Source: Bacteroides sp. (GTDB lineage: Bacteria > Bacteroidota > Bacteroidia > Bacteroidales > Muribaculaceae). Taken from it: a DNA stretch of 32,111 nucleotides. Below, piece after piece: positions 1 to 6,643 of this stretch. Positions within the stretch are counted from its first letter, which is position 1, and each line of letters begins with the position of its first letter. The DNA lies in the NCBI GenBank assembly GCA_014802015.1, contig JAAVDB010000015.1, positions 7,914-40,024 of the forward strand. Direction: 5' to 3'. The position numbers were made by a program, and so were the translations under genes. The notes beneath the pieces were generated by a model that worked only from the letters and a program-made list of their open reading frames with translations, was not told where the DNA came from and made no database searches.

Positions 1-848
1 CCGGCGCGGCGCACAGGCTGATTATGACTGCGGTGACCGTATTTCAGTTTATAGGTCTTCGCACCTGCCGCCTTGGCAAGCAACTGATTACCCATACAGA
101 TACCGCATATAGGCTTGCCTATCTCCATAGCCTTGCGTATATTTTCGACTGTCTTGCCGGCCATATCCGGATTGCCGGGACCGTTGGAGATAAACAGTCC
201 GTCGTAGGGGATCGACGTGAAGTCATAATCCCAGGGCACACGTATCACCTTCACACCACGGCGTGTAAGACATCGGATGATGTTATGTTTCACACCACAG
301 TCCACCAGCACAACGGTCTTGTCACCATTGCCGTGCTCCTCGACCTCGGTGCATGACACCTTGCCGACGAGATTCTCAAGATTGGGATCATAGAACGGAC
401 ACTCCTCCTCACCCTCGATGACGATACGGCCGAGCATCGAACCATGCTCACGCAGATGCTTGGTGAGCGCACGTGTATCTATACCGTAAATTCCGGGGAT
501 TTTTTCCTCCTTAAGCCACTGAGCCAACGGGCGGTCAGCCTGCCAGTGTGAATGGTCGAACGAATAGTCCTGAGCCACGATAGCACGGCAGTGTATGTGG
601 TCACTCTCATAATACTCGCTTACATCATCCTTCTCCCGCCGCGGGGGTACACCGTAATTACCCAATATCGGGTAAGTGGTCACTAATATCTGACCTTCAT
701 AGGATGGGTCGGTCAGGCTCTCGGGATAACCCGTCATAGCCGTGTTGAAAACTACCTCACCGGCCGTCGATGTTTCGTAGCCGAATGATTTCCCTTCAAA
801 AGTTGTGCCGTCCTCAAGTATGAGTAACGCACGCTTGGACTGTCTCAT
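1..848 (-). CDS. carA: Carbamoyl-phosphate synthase small (glutaminase) subunit, 5' part only
   Basis: This subunit hydrolyses glutamine and passes ammonia to CarB, making carbamoyl phosphate for pyrimidine and arginine synthesis in the cytoplasm. About 282 codons are visible; the C-terminus lies beyond the left edge. The N-terminal domain begins MRQSKRALLILEDGTTFEGK and contains the family signature around NTAMTGYPESLTDPSY (residues 35-50). The class I glutamine amidotransferase domain follows, with SNGPGNP near 221-227 and the nucleophile elbow GICMGNQ, Cys about 251. The catalytic His and Glu would be in the missing part. The ATG at 848 fits the family N-terminus, and a -7 box lies about 30 bp upstream. 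It is divergent from the nitroreductase. pyrE, another pyrimidine gene, lies 2 kb away but is transcribed separately. Confidence 0.95.
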   Translation of the reverse strand, partial: MRQSKRALLILEDGTTFEGKSFGYETSTAGEVVFNTAMTGYPESLTDPSYEGQILVTTYPILGNYGVPPRREKDDVSEYYESDHIHCRAIVAQDYSFDHSHWQADRPLAQWLKEEKIPGIYGIDTRALTKHLREHGSMLGRIVIEGEEECPFYDPNLENLVGKVSCTEVEEHGNGDKTVVLVDCGVKHNIIRCLTRRGVKVIRVPWDYDFTSIPYDGLFISNGPGNPDMAGKTVENIRKAMEIGKPICGICMGNQLLAKAAGAKTYKLKYGHRSHNQPVRRA

Positions 849-877
849 TCCGATAGTGTTTAAAACTTTTCGGGGTA

Positions 878-885
878 CAAAGTTA
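878..885 (-). promoter_or_regulatory. Bacteroidota-type -7 box for carA
   Basis: Read on the minus strand this is TAACTTTG, an exact match to the TAnnTTTG -7 consensus of the primary sigma factor in Bacteroidota. It ends about 30 bp before the carA ATG, giving a short leader. I see no clear -33 TTTG at the usual distance, so the call rests on the -7 match and position. Confidence 0.6.
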
Positions 886-1008
886 CTAAGTTTTTACGGG
901 TTTTCGCGACAGTTTTCATCATTTTTATTAAAACTTTTCAGCATTTTGCCATGTTTTATTTTGACAGATATAATAACTATACTCTAAAGTAAATAATATT
1001 TATCAGAT

Positions 1009-1761
1009 ATGAAAAGCGTTAAGGAATCTTTGCTCGATCGTCGCAGTGTGCGTCGCTATGAACGACAGGATGTAAGTCAGGATGATATGAAACTCATTTT
1101 CGAAGCTATCCGTAACACTCCCACGAGCTACAACGGCCAGCAGTTTTCGGTAATCGACGTGACCGACCAGGAGATTAAGCTGAAATTATACGCTCTTATA
1201 GGTCAGAAACAGATCAAGACATGCAGCCATTTTCTGCTGTTTCTCGCCGACTACAACAAGATCAGCCTCATCGCCGAAGCCCTCGGCGAGAGTATGCCCG
1301 AATTTAACAATACAGTCGACGGTCTCACCGTTGGCATCGTTGATGCCTCACTCGCGTTGATGAGTGCGGTCGCCATGGCAGAATCGCTCGGACTGGGATG
1401 CTGCCCCATAGGATATGCGCGCACTGCAGCCCCCGAGGCTGTATCGACACTACTCGGACTGCCGCAGAAGACATTCGTAGTATGCGGCCTCGCCATCGGT
1501 GTGCCGCGTGAGCAACCCGACCTCAAACCCAAACAGCCACGCGAACTTGTAGTTTTTCACAATCACTATCCGCAGGATGCGGCCGAGATGACCGCCGACC
1601 TGATGGAATACAACGACGACATCAAGTATTACAATCAGCATCGTGCCGGCGACAAGACCGACAACGACTGGGCCACTCATATCATCGGATATTATCGTGA
1701 GGCGATGAACTACGAGATGCAGAGCGCCTTGCGCCGCAGAGGCTTCGACCCCAAAAGATAA
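1009..1761 (+). CDS. Nitroreductase-family flavoprotein (NfsA/FRP-like)
   Basis: A 250-aa protein of the nitroreductase superfamily, FMN-dependent NAD(P)H oxidoreductases of the cytoplasm. The N-terminal LLDRRSVRRYERQDVS (residues 8-23) is the classical FMN-phosphate-binding Arg-rich start. TPTSYNGQQF near 37-46 matches the Ser/Asn-containing FMN segment. The region around GLGCCPIGYAR (128-138) and LPQKTFVVCGLAIGVPRE matches the core that ends in the family's GxP motif. The C-terminal extension with HRAGDKTDNDWATHI resembles NfsA/FRP-type oxygen-insensitive nitroreductases rather than the short NfnB type. The physiological substrate cannot be read from sequence. It appears monocistronic; a short transcription unit begins about 90 bp downstream. 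Confidence 0.85.
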   Translation: MKSVKESLLDRRSVRRYERQDVSQDDMKLIFEAIRNTPTSYNGQQFSVIDVTDQEIKLKLYALIGQKQIKTCSHFLLFLADYNKISLIAEALGESMPEFNNTVDGLTVGIVDASLALMSAVAMAESLGLGCCPIGYARTAAPEAVSTLLGLPQKTFVVCGLAIGVPREQPDLKPKQPRELVVFHNHYPQDAAEMTADLMEYNDDIKYYNQHRAGDKTDNDWATHIIGYYREAMNYEMQSALRRRGFDPKR

Positions 1762-1846
1762 CTTCGATATTATGATTATAGCGCGCAGATAGGTGAAATT
1801 ATGTTAAAAACATTGCTCTATTGCATGTTATATAATATAAATTCAC

Positions 1847-1854
1847 TAAATTTG
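1847..1854 (+). promoter_or_regulatory. -7 box of a short non-coding transcription unit
   Basis: TAAATTTG matches the Bacteroidota TAnnTTTG consensus. A TTG at 1821-1823 lies a little too far upstream (23 bp gap) to be a standard -33 box. The only thing downstream before an intrinsic terminator is about 75 non-coding bases, so this probably drives a small RNA. Confidence 0.5.
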
Positions 1855-1860
1855 CACGTG

Positions 1861-1934
1861 TGTTTTTCATAGTATTAGATTAAGATAAAGGTTTAAACGA
1901 AAGAGAGCTGTCGCGAGACATCTCTCTTTTTTTT
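1861..1934 (+). ncRNA. Candidate small RNA or orphan leader, about 75 nt
   Basis: The stretch is bracketed by a -7 box and a strong Rho-independent terminator, and has no plausible ORF. The 5' half is AT-rich single-stranded sequence (starting TGTTTTTCATAGTATTAGAT), with a GTTTAAAC palindrome at 1891-1898; the 3' half is the terminator hairpin. From memory, the CATAGTATTAGAT string resembles a short element that recurs in Bacteroidales intergenic regions; I cannot verify this. pyrE has its own promoter 90 bp after the terminator, so a pyrE attenuator is less likely. The Bacteroidales-1 RNA motif is a comparison worth making. The 5' end is inferred from the promoter. Confidence 0.5.
1900..1934 (+). 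terminator. GNRA-capped intrinsic terminator
   Basis: AAAGAGAG pairs perfectly with CTCTCTTT. A C/T mismatch follows, then TGTC pairs with GACA around a GCGA tetraloop, which belongs to the GNRA class. Eight Ts (1927-1934), partly shared with the 3' arm, complete a textbook Rho-independent terminator. Confidence 0.85.
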
Positions 1935-2024
1935 AATTAGGATGCTTTTCCCAATATTTGCTAATGTCCTTAAACCGGGTCTGAAAATGTCAATAAAAAA
2001 ATGACCATTATACAAAAAAAATAG

Positions 2025-2055
2025 TTGCTTTTTGATGCAAATAGCACTACCTTTG
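2025..2055 (+). promoter_or_regulatory. pyrE promoter (-33 TTG, 20 bp, -7 TACCTTTG)
   Basis: TTG at 2025-2027 and TACCTTTG at 2048-2055 are 20 bp apart, the spacing expected for Bacteroidota housekeeping promoters. The start codon of pyrE lies 39 bp after the -7 box, leaving a leader of roughly 30 nt. No pyrimidine attenuator structure is visible in that short leader. Confidence 0.8.
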
Positions 2056-2094
2056 CACAAATATTACACGGTGATACATATCAATAATTAAATT

Positions 2095-2748
2095 ATGAAA
2101 AATCTCGATCTCATACTTGCCGAGAAACTGCTTAAAATCAGTGCGATAAAATTACAGCCCGATAACCCCTTCACTTGGGCGTCAGGTTGGAACTCACCTA
2201 TATATACAGATAACCGTAAGACTCTGTCTTATCCCGACGTTCGCAGCTTCATCAAGGTCGAACTCAGCCGCATCATTCTTGAGAACTTCCCCGAAGTCGA
2301 GGCTGTGGCAGGTGTAGCCACCGGTGCTATCGCTCAGGGCGCTCTCGTCAGCGACACTCTCGGTCTCCCCTACGTATACGTTCGCTCAACACCGAAGGAT
2401 CACGGTCTGGAAAACCTTATTGAAGGTGATCTCCGTCCCGGCAGCAAAGTCGTAGTCATCGAGGACCTCATCTCGACCGGCGGCAGCAGCCTCAAGGCTG
2501 TCGAGGCCATTCGCAATGCAGGTTGCGATGTTGTCGGCATGGTAGCCATCTTCAGCTACGAATTCCCCATCGCCACCAAGGCATTCAAGGACGCCGGTGT
2601 CAAACTCATCACCCTCTCCAACTACTCTGCCCTCATCAACGCAGCACTTGAGACCGGATTTATCCGCAACGCTGATGTCGATACCCTCAAGGAATGGCGC
2701 AAGGATCCCTCTATCTGGACTCCCGTAGTTGACAAAGAGGAAGAATAA
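2095..2748 (+). CDS. pyrE: Orotate phosphoribosyltransferase
   Basis: Transfers phosphoribose from PRPP to orotate to give orotidine 5'-phosphate, the fifth step of pyrimidine synthesis, in the cytoplasm. At 217 aa it has normal length. The type I PRTase PRPP-binding motif VVVIEDLISTGGS is at residues 119-131, with the acidic pair E123-D124. The catalytic-loop segment KDHGLENLIEG (101-111) carries the Lys and His typical of OPRT. GVATGAIAQGALVSD (73-87) matches the fold core. It is the first gene of a three-gene unit, followed after 24 bp by an SRPBCC protein, and has its own promoter. Confidence 0.95.
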   Translation: MKNLDLILAEKLLKISAIKLQPDNPFTWASGWNSPIYTDNRKTLSYPDVRSFIKVELSRIILENFPEVEAVAGVATGAIAQGALVSDTLGLPYVYVRSTPKDHGLENLIEGDLRPGSKVVVIEDLISTGGSSLKAVEAIRNAGCDVVGMVAIFSYEFPIATKAFKDAGVKLITLSNYSALINAALETGFIRNADVDTLKEWRKDPSIWTPVVDKEEE

Positions 2749-2772
2749 TATCACCAATACACACACATTTTT

Positions 2773-3198
2773 ATGTCAGTATATTCAGGCAAACCGGTCG
2801 TGATACCACGTCAGATTGACGAAATTTACGCCAAGGTCAGTGACCTCGGACAGTATCGCGACATGGTCGAACAACTACCCGCCGAGCAGCGCGAAAAACT
2901 GCAAGGTGTGGAGTTTCGCGGCGATGCCATCAAGATGGATGCTCCAGGTGTAGGCGAACTCGTATTCAAGATCGTCGAGCGTACTGCCCCCACCCATGTT
3001 GGTCTCAACGCCGAAGGATGCCCTATCCCGCTCAAGCTCTCGCTTGACCTTGCCGATGCCGATGGTGCAGGCACACGTCTCACCCCTCGCATCGACATTC
3101 AGATTCCCGCCATGCTGCGCCCCTTTATCGGTAACAAGATTCAGGAGGCGGCCGACAAATTCGGCGAAGTATTCACATCGCTTTTCCCCTCAGCATGA
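2773..3198 (+). CDS. SRPBCC-fold (START/polyketide cyclase-like) small protein
   Basis: A 141-aa cytoplasmic protein with no signal peptide. The pattern of an N-terminal strand (SVYSGKPVVIP), an early helix (DEIYAKVSDLGQYRDMVEQL), a run of alternating strands, and a long C-terminal helix (IGNKIQEAADKFGEVFTSLF) is that of the helix-grip SRPBCC fold. Such proteins bind hydrophobic ligands; no ligand or reaction can be assigned. It lies between pyrE and a lipoprotein gene, and its stop overlaps the next start (ATGA), so the three genes are probably co-transcribed. The fold call is pattern-based. Confidence 0.7.
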   Translation: MSVYSGKPVVIPRQIDEIYAKVSDLGQYRDMVEQLPAEQREKLQGVEFRGDAIKMDAPGVGELVFKIVERTAPTHVGLNAEGCPIPLKLSLDLADADGAGTRLTPRIDIQIPAMLRPFIGNKIQEAADKFGEVFTSLFPSA

Positions 3199-3707
3199 TC
3201 CGTAGCCACCTCTCCCGGCTCTGTGTCATAATGCTGTCGCTCATCACGCTCATCATTGCCGGATGTCACTCCGTCGATGATGAGCGTATTCCTTACGCCG
3301 AGGTGCGACTTACATTCACCACCGTAGGCGACTGGAACCTTTACGGCATCGGTGGCGCCGGCGACTGCAAAAGATTTATTTTCACGAATAAATTCCGTAC
3401 TCCCGGCGACTTTCCATATACCTCTATGGACAGGACAGGCTACGGAGGTCTGCTCCTCGCCATGGATGCCATGGGCAATCTCGTGGTCTACGATCTGGCA
3501 TGTCCCTACGAAGCGCGTGCTGATGTAAGGATTAACGTCGCCGAAGGCTCGACCTACGCCGAATGCCCCGACTGTGGAAGTACATACGAGATATACACTA
3601 ATTACGGCCTGCCACGCTCAGGACCGGCCGCACGTGACGGCTATGCGCTCAAACGCTACTCATCCCACTCCGGCGGTGCACTCGAATATCTTGTTATCAC
3701 GAGATAA
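3195..3707 (+). CDS. Lipoprotein with degenerate Rieske-like motif
   Basis: A 170-aa exported lipoprotein: a hydrophobic signal segment ends in the lipobox IAGC, lipidated Cys24. The C-terminal half resembles a Rieske domain. ACPYE (102-106) sits where a Rieske protein has its first C-P-H box, and CPDCGSTYE (124-132) where it has C-P-x-H-G-S-x-F-D. The two cluster-binding His are thus Tyr105 and Cys127, so an ordinary 2Fe-2S Rieske cluster is not expected. The remaining Cys103, Cys124 and Cys127 could bind another metal or be structural. The start overlaps the preceding stop by 4 bases. The function is unknown; the Rieske relation is inferred from motif spacing. Confidence 0.7.
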   Translation: MIRSHLSRLCVIMLSLITLIIAGCHSVDDERIPYAEVRLTFTTVGDWNLYGIGGAGDCKRFIFTNKFRTPGDFPYTSMDRTGYGGLLLAMDAMGNLVVYDLACPYEARADVRINVAEGSTYAECPDCGSTYEIYTNYGLPRSGPAARDGYALKRYSSHSGGALEYLVITR

Positions 3708-3737
3708 CGTAGACAGATAATAAGAAAATCCCGCCCC

Positions 3738-3761
3738 CTGTGCTCCAATATTGGGACACAG
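3738..3761. terminator. Probable bidirectional terminator between convergent genes
   Basis: A near-palindrome centred on CCAATATTGG with outer arms CTGTG and CACAG. One C/A mismatch and one T/G wobble interrupt the stem. It lies in the 57-bp gap between two converging genes (the lipoprotein and radC) and could stop transcription from both sides, though it has no long T-run. Confidence 0.55.
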
Positions 3762-3764
3762 AGT

Positions 3765-4475
3765 TTAAAGCTTACCTTCGTCCGCGTATGAGTACATCTT
3801 GTCGCGGGCGATTATTATATGGTCAAGTACCCTTATGCCGAGTATGGCGGCTCCATCCTTGATACGTGCTGTCAGACGGTCATCCTCTCCGCTGGGGCGG
3901 GCATTGCCCGACGGATGGTTATGCACGAGTATTATCCCCTCGGCCAGACAGTCGATGGCTCGCTTCAGCAGCAGTTTCACATCTACCACGGTCGCCGCTG
4001 TCCCGCCCTGCGATATACAACGCTTATATGTAACCCTGTTTGAACGCGAGAGCATCAGCACCCAGAACTCCTCATACTCCAGTCCCTCAAGCAACGGACG
4101 CATCAGGGCATCAGCGTCACGGCTCGAACAGATCTGTGGCTCTATGTGCGACAGCGACTGCTCACGGTTGCGGCGACCGAGTTCAAATGCCGCCGCAAGA
4201 CTTACAGCCTTGGCCGGACCTACCCCTTTGTACTTACTCATAAGCTCGTTCATGCTCAGACGGGCAAGCAGATCCACACGGTTGTCACAATCGCGCAATA
4301 TGCCACGCGCCATGTCCACTACAGACATACCCGGCAGTCCACCGCCAAAGATTATAGCGATGAGTTCAGCATCGCTCAGCACACGTATACCGTGGGCGAG
4401 AGCTTTCTCACGCGGCATATCATCCTTCTGCAGGTCAAGAATACGAGTCGACACAAACGGCTTTTCCGAGTCCAT
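3765..4475 (-). CDS. radC: RadC-family JAB/MPN-domain protein (UPF0758)
   Basis: A 236-aa member of the RadC family. Residues 81-102 (KYKGVGPAKAVSLAAAFELG and after) form the helix-hairpin-helix DNA-binding segment. The C-terminal JAB1/MPN-like domain carries HNHPSGNARPSGEDD (185-199), whose His185, His187 and Asp198 form the JAMM zinc site. The link to DNA repair is historical and disputed; the biochemical role is unclear. It is the last gene of the minus-strand unit that begins with the C69 peptidase, 36 bp after the glycosyltransferase stop. Start chosen from the typical N-terminal length. Confidence 0.92.
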   Translation of the reverse strand: MDSEKPFVSTRILDLQKDDMPREKALAHGIRVLSDAELIAIIFGGGLPGMSVVDMARGILRDCDNRVDLLARLSMNELMSKYKGVGPAKAVSLAAAFELGRRNREQSLSHIEPQICSSRDADALMRPLLEGLEYEEFWVLMLSRSNRVTYKRCISQGGTAATVVDVKLLLKRAIDCLAEGIILVHNHPSGNARPSGEDDRLTARIKDGAAILGIRVLDHIIIARDKMYSYADEGKL

Positions 4476-4511
4476 ACCTTATTATATTATATAATATGTT
4501 GAAACCTCACA

Positions 4512-5513
4512 TTATTTACCCTTACGTATAAGTATCTCCTCCTGAATGTCGCGGCCGCGTCCGAGTATGATCTTGGTAAAAAACGCTTTGATAAAACCCG
4601 TACCGTAACCGCATATCTGTATCATGCTTGCCGGAACAGCCTTGACAGCTATGACGAACGAGCGGGTCAACACCAGAGCAGTCACGAAAATTGCGGCGAG
4701 GTACACACCTATAGGCAACAACCACCACGGCGACACGAAAATGCCGAGCAACACTAATATGACACCGATTATAACAGCCAGAGCGGGGAGTGTATGCACC
4801 GGTTTCATCGAGCCGGGATAGAGCAGATGTAACGTGATACGTGACATGCCGAAGACATACACCTGACGGAAAAATTTCCCAAGGTCAATGCGCCGTTTAT
4901 GATATACGTAAGCGGGACGGATAAGAGCCATCGAAAATCCGGCATTGCGTATGCGGGTACTCATGTCGATATCCTCCGAAAACATTTCACGGAATCCCCC
5001 GACCTTGTCATACACCTCGCGCGAAAATCCCATGTTGAACGTTCGCGGAGTAAACTTCTCAAGACTCACCTTGCCACCGCGTATGCCACCGGTAGTGAGC
5101 AACGACGTCATGGCATAATTGATGGCCTTCTGCGTCGTGGTGAATGACTCATGCGCCGCATCAGGACCTCCGAAACAATCCACGGGGTTGGAATCAAGCT
5201 CCCGGGCAAGCGTCTCGAAATAAGCGGGCGGTATGACGCAATCACTGTCGAAAAATATAAAATAGTCACCCTCCGCGCGTTCCATGCCATAGTTACGGGC
5301 TATCGAACGCCCCTCGTTTTCCTTATAGAAATACTTTGACCGTACACCGGGGTGACGTCTTACCGCCTCCTCGCATCGCTCAGTCGAACCGTCCTCGACT
5401 ATAATGACCTCAAAATCCTTTGACGTCTGTGCCTCAAGGCTTGCCATAAGGTCCTCCACCTCGCCTATACGGTTATAGACAGGCACTATGACTGAAAATC
5501 GCGGTTTATCCAT
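4512..5513 (-). CDS. Family 2 glycosyltransferase with C-terminal membrane anchor
   Basis: Transfers a sugar from a nucleotide donor to an unknown acceptor at the cytoplasmic face of the membrane. The 333-aa protein has a GT-A fold: FSVIVPVYNR (6-15), VEDGS (39-43), and the metal-binding DSD at 89-91. SEDIDMSTRIRNAG (179-192) is the acidic acceptor-side motif of GT2 enzymes. Two hydrophobic segments (about 242-262 and 264-285) anchor the C-terminus. Its ATG overlaps the nspC stop (ATGA), so the two are translationally coupled. Acceptor and donor cannot be read from sequence. Confidence 0.88.
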   Translation of the reverse strand: MDKPRFSVIVPVYNRIGEVEDLMASLEAQTSKDFEVIIVEDGSTERCEEAVRRHPGVRSKYFYKENEGRSIARNYGMERAEGDYFIFFDSDCVIPPAYFETLARELDSNPVDCFGGPDAAHESFTTTQKAINYAMTSLLTTGGIRGGKVSLEKFTPRTFNMGFSREVYDKVGGFREMFSEDIDMSTRIRNAGFSMALIRPAYVYHKRRIDLGKFFRQVYVFGMSRITLHLLYPGSMKPVHTLPALAVIIGVILVLLGIFVSPWWLLPIGVYLAAIFVTALVLTRSFVIAVKAVPASMIQICGYGTGFIKAFFTKIILGRGRDIQEEILIRKGK

Positions 5514-6643
5514 CAGCTCATGCGGTTTTTATAGTCTTCGTAATCAAACTGTCGCAGATAGTGGCAATTGCCATCCGCATCACACATCACGATAGCCGGG
5601 TGCTGAATGCCGTTGAACATCGTAGTCTTGACAGTCGTGTAATGGTTCATATCCTCAAGCGTCAGCTTGTCGCCTGCCATAAGTTCGCGATCAAACGCCC
5701 AGTCGCCCACGTAATCACCGCTCAGACACGAATTGCCGCCGAGACGGTAAACCGGTAGTCCGGGAGCCTCGGCTACACTCTCGGTGATAGCCGGTTTATA
5801 AGGCATCTCCAGACAGTCAGGCATGTGGCATGCAAATGACGCATCGATGATAGCAGTCTTCACACCCTGATTCTCGACCACGTCAAGCACGGAGGTCACC
5901 AGATCGCCCGTACGCCACATCCATGCGCTACCCGGCTCCAGCACCACCTGTAGCCACGGATAACGCTCACGGAATCCTCGGAGTACGCTTATGAGATGAT
6001 CCACATCATATCCCTCGCGGGTCATAAGATGTCCGCCCCCGAAATTCACCCACTTCACCTGCGGCAGATATTGTCCGAACTGAGCTTCAAACGCTTCGAG
6101 CACCTTAGCGAGGTCGTATGACGAACTTTCGCACAGAGCGTGAAAGTGCAATCCCTCGATACCCTCGGGTAATTTGCCGCCGAGCTGTTCGGCCGTCACG
6201 CCAAATCGCGATCCGGGCAAAGCAGGATTATATATCTCCGTATCTATCACCGAGCACTGCGGGTTGACCCTCAGTCCCGGCGACACTCCCGCAGCGAGTG
6301 TGCGGGCACCATATTTCTCCCACTGACTGAGTGAATTGAATGTCAGATGCGTGGCACGCTTAAGGAACTCGTCAATAGTCGCCGGTGTGTATACGGGGCA
6401 ATATACATGCGCCTCCCCACCCAGCTCCTCATTACCGAGCCTCAGCTCGTTGAGCGAACTGGCAGTAAAGTCACGGTTATACTCCCTGACCACCGGAAAT
6501 GACCGCCATAGGGCATTGGCCTTGAAAGCCATGATGATATTGACCCCGGCCTCGCGTTCGACACGCGTGATCAGTTCGAGATTACGGCGCATACGGTCCT
6601 CGTATACTATATAATATGGTGTGGGTAAATCCTCTCTTCTCAT
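5513..6643 (-). CDS. nspC: Carboxynorspermidine/carboxyspermidine decarboxylase
   Basis: A PLP-dependent fold-III decarboxylase of the last step of the carboxy(nor)spermidine polyamine pathway, cytoplasmic. Of 376 aa, the N-terminal barrel has the PLP-binding Lys41 in IIMAFKANALWRSFP. LHFHALCESSSYDL (about 195-208) and the Gly-rich VNFGGGHLMTREGYD bind PLP phosphate. EPGSAW and the family signature DASFACHMPDCLEMPY follow in the C-terminal half. The HMPD/EMP signature separates NspC from diaminopimelate and ornithine decarboxylases. No carboxyspermidine dehydrogenase gene is nearby. Both its ends overlap neighbouring genes (ATGA). Confidence 0.92.
   Translation of the reverse strand: MRREDLPTPYYIVYEDRMRRNLELITRVEREAGVNIIMAFKANALWRSFPVVREYNRDFTASSLNELRLGNEELGGEAHVYCPVYTPATIDEFLKRATHLTFNSLSQWEKYGARTLAAGVSPGLRVNPQCSVIDTEIYNPALPGSRFGVTAEQLGGKLPEGIEGLHFHALCESSSYDLAKVLEAFEAQFGQYLPQVKWVNFGGGHLMTREGYDVDHLISVLRGFRERYPWLQVVLEPGSAWMWRTGDLVTSVLDVVENQGVKTAIIDASFACHMPDCLEMPYKPAITESVAEAPGLPVYRLGGNSCLSGDYVGDWAFDRELMAGDKLTLEDMNHYTTVKTTMFNGIQHPAIVMCDADGNCHYLRQFDYEDYKNRMS

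Noticed and set aside
3799..4494. Long plus-strand frame opposite radC
   Set aside because: Serine- and arginine-rich antisense frame of a well-supported gene; no promoter or family features.
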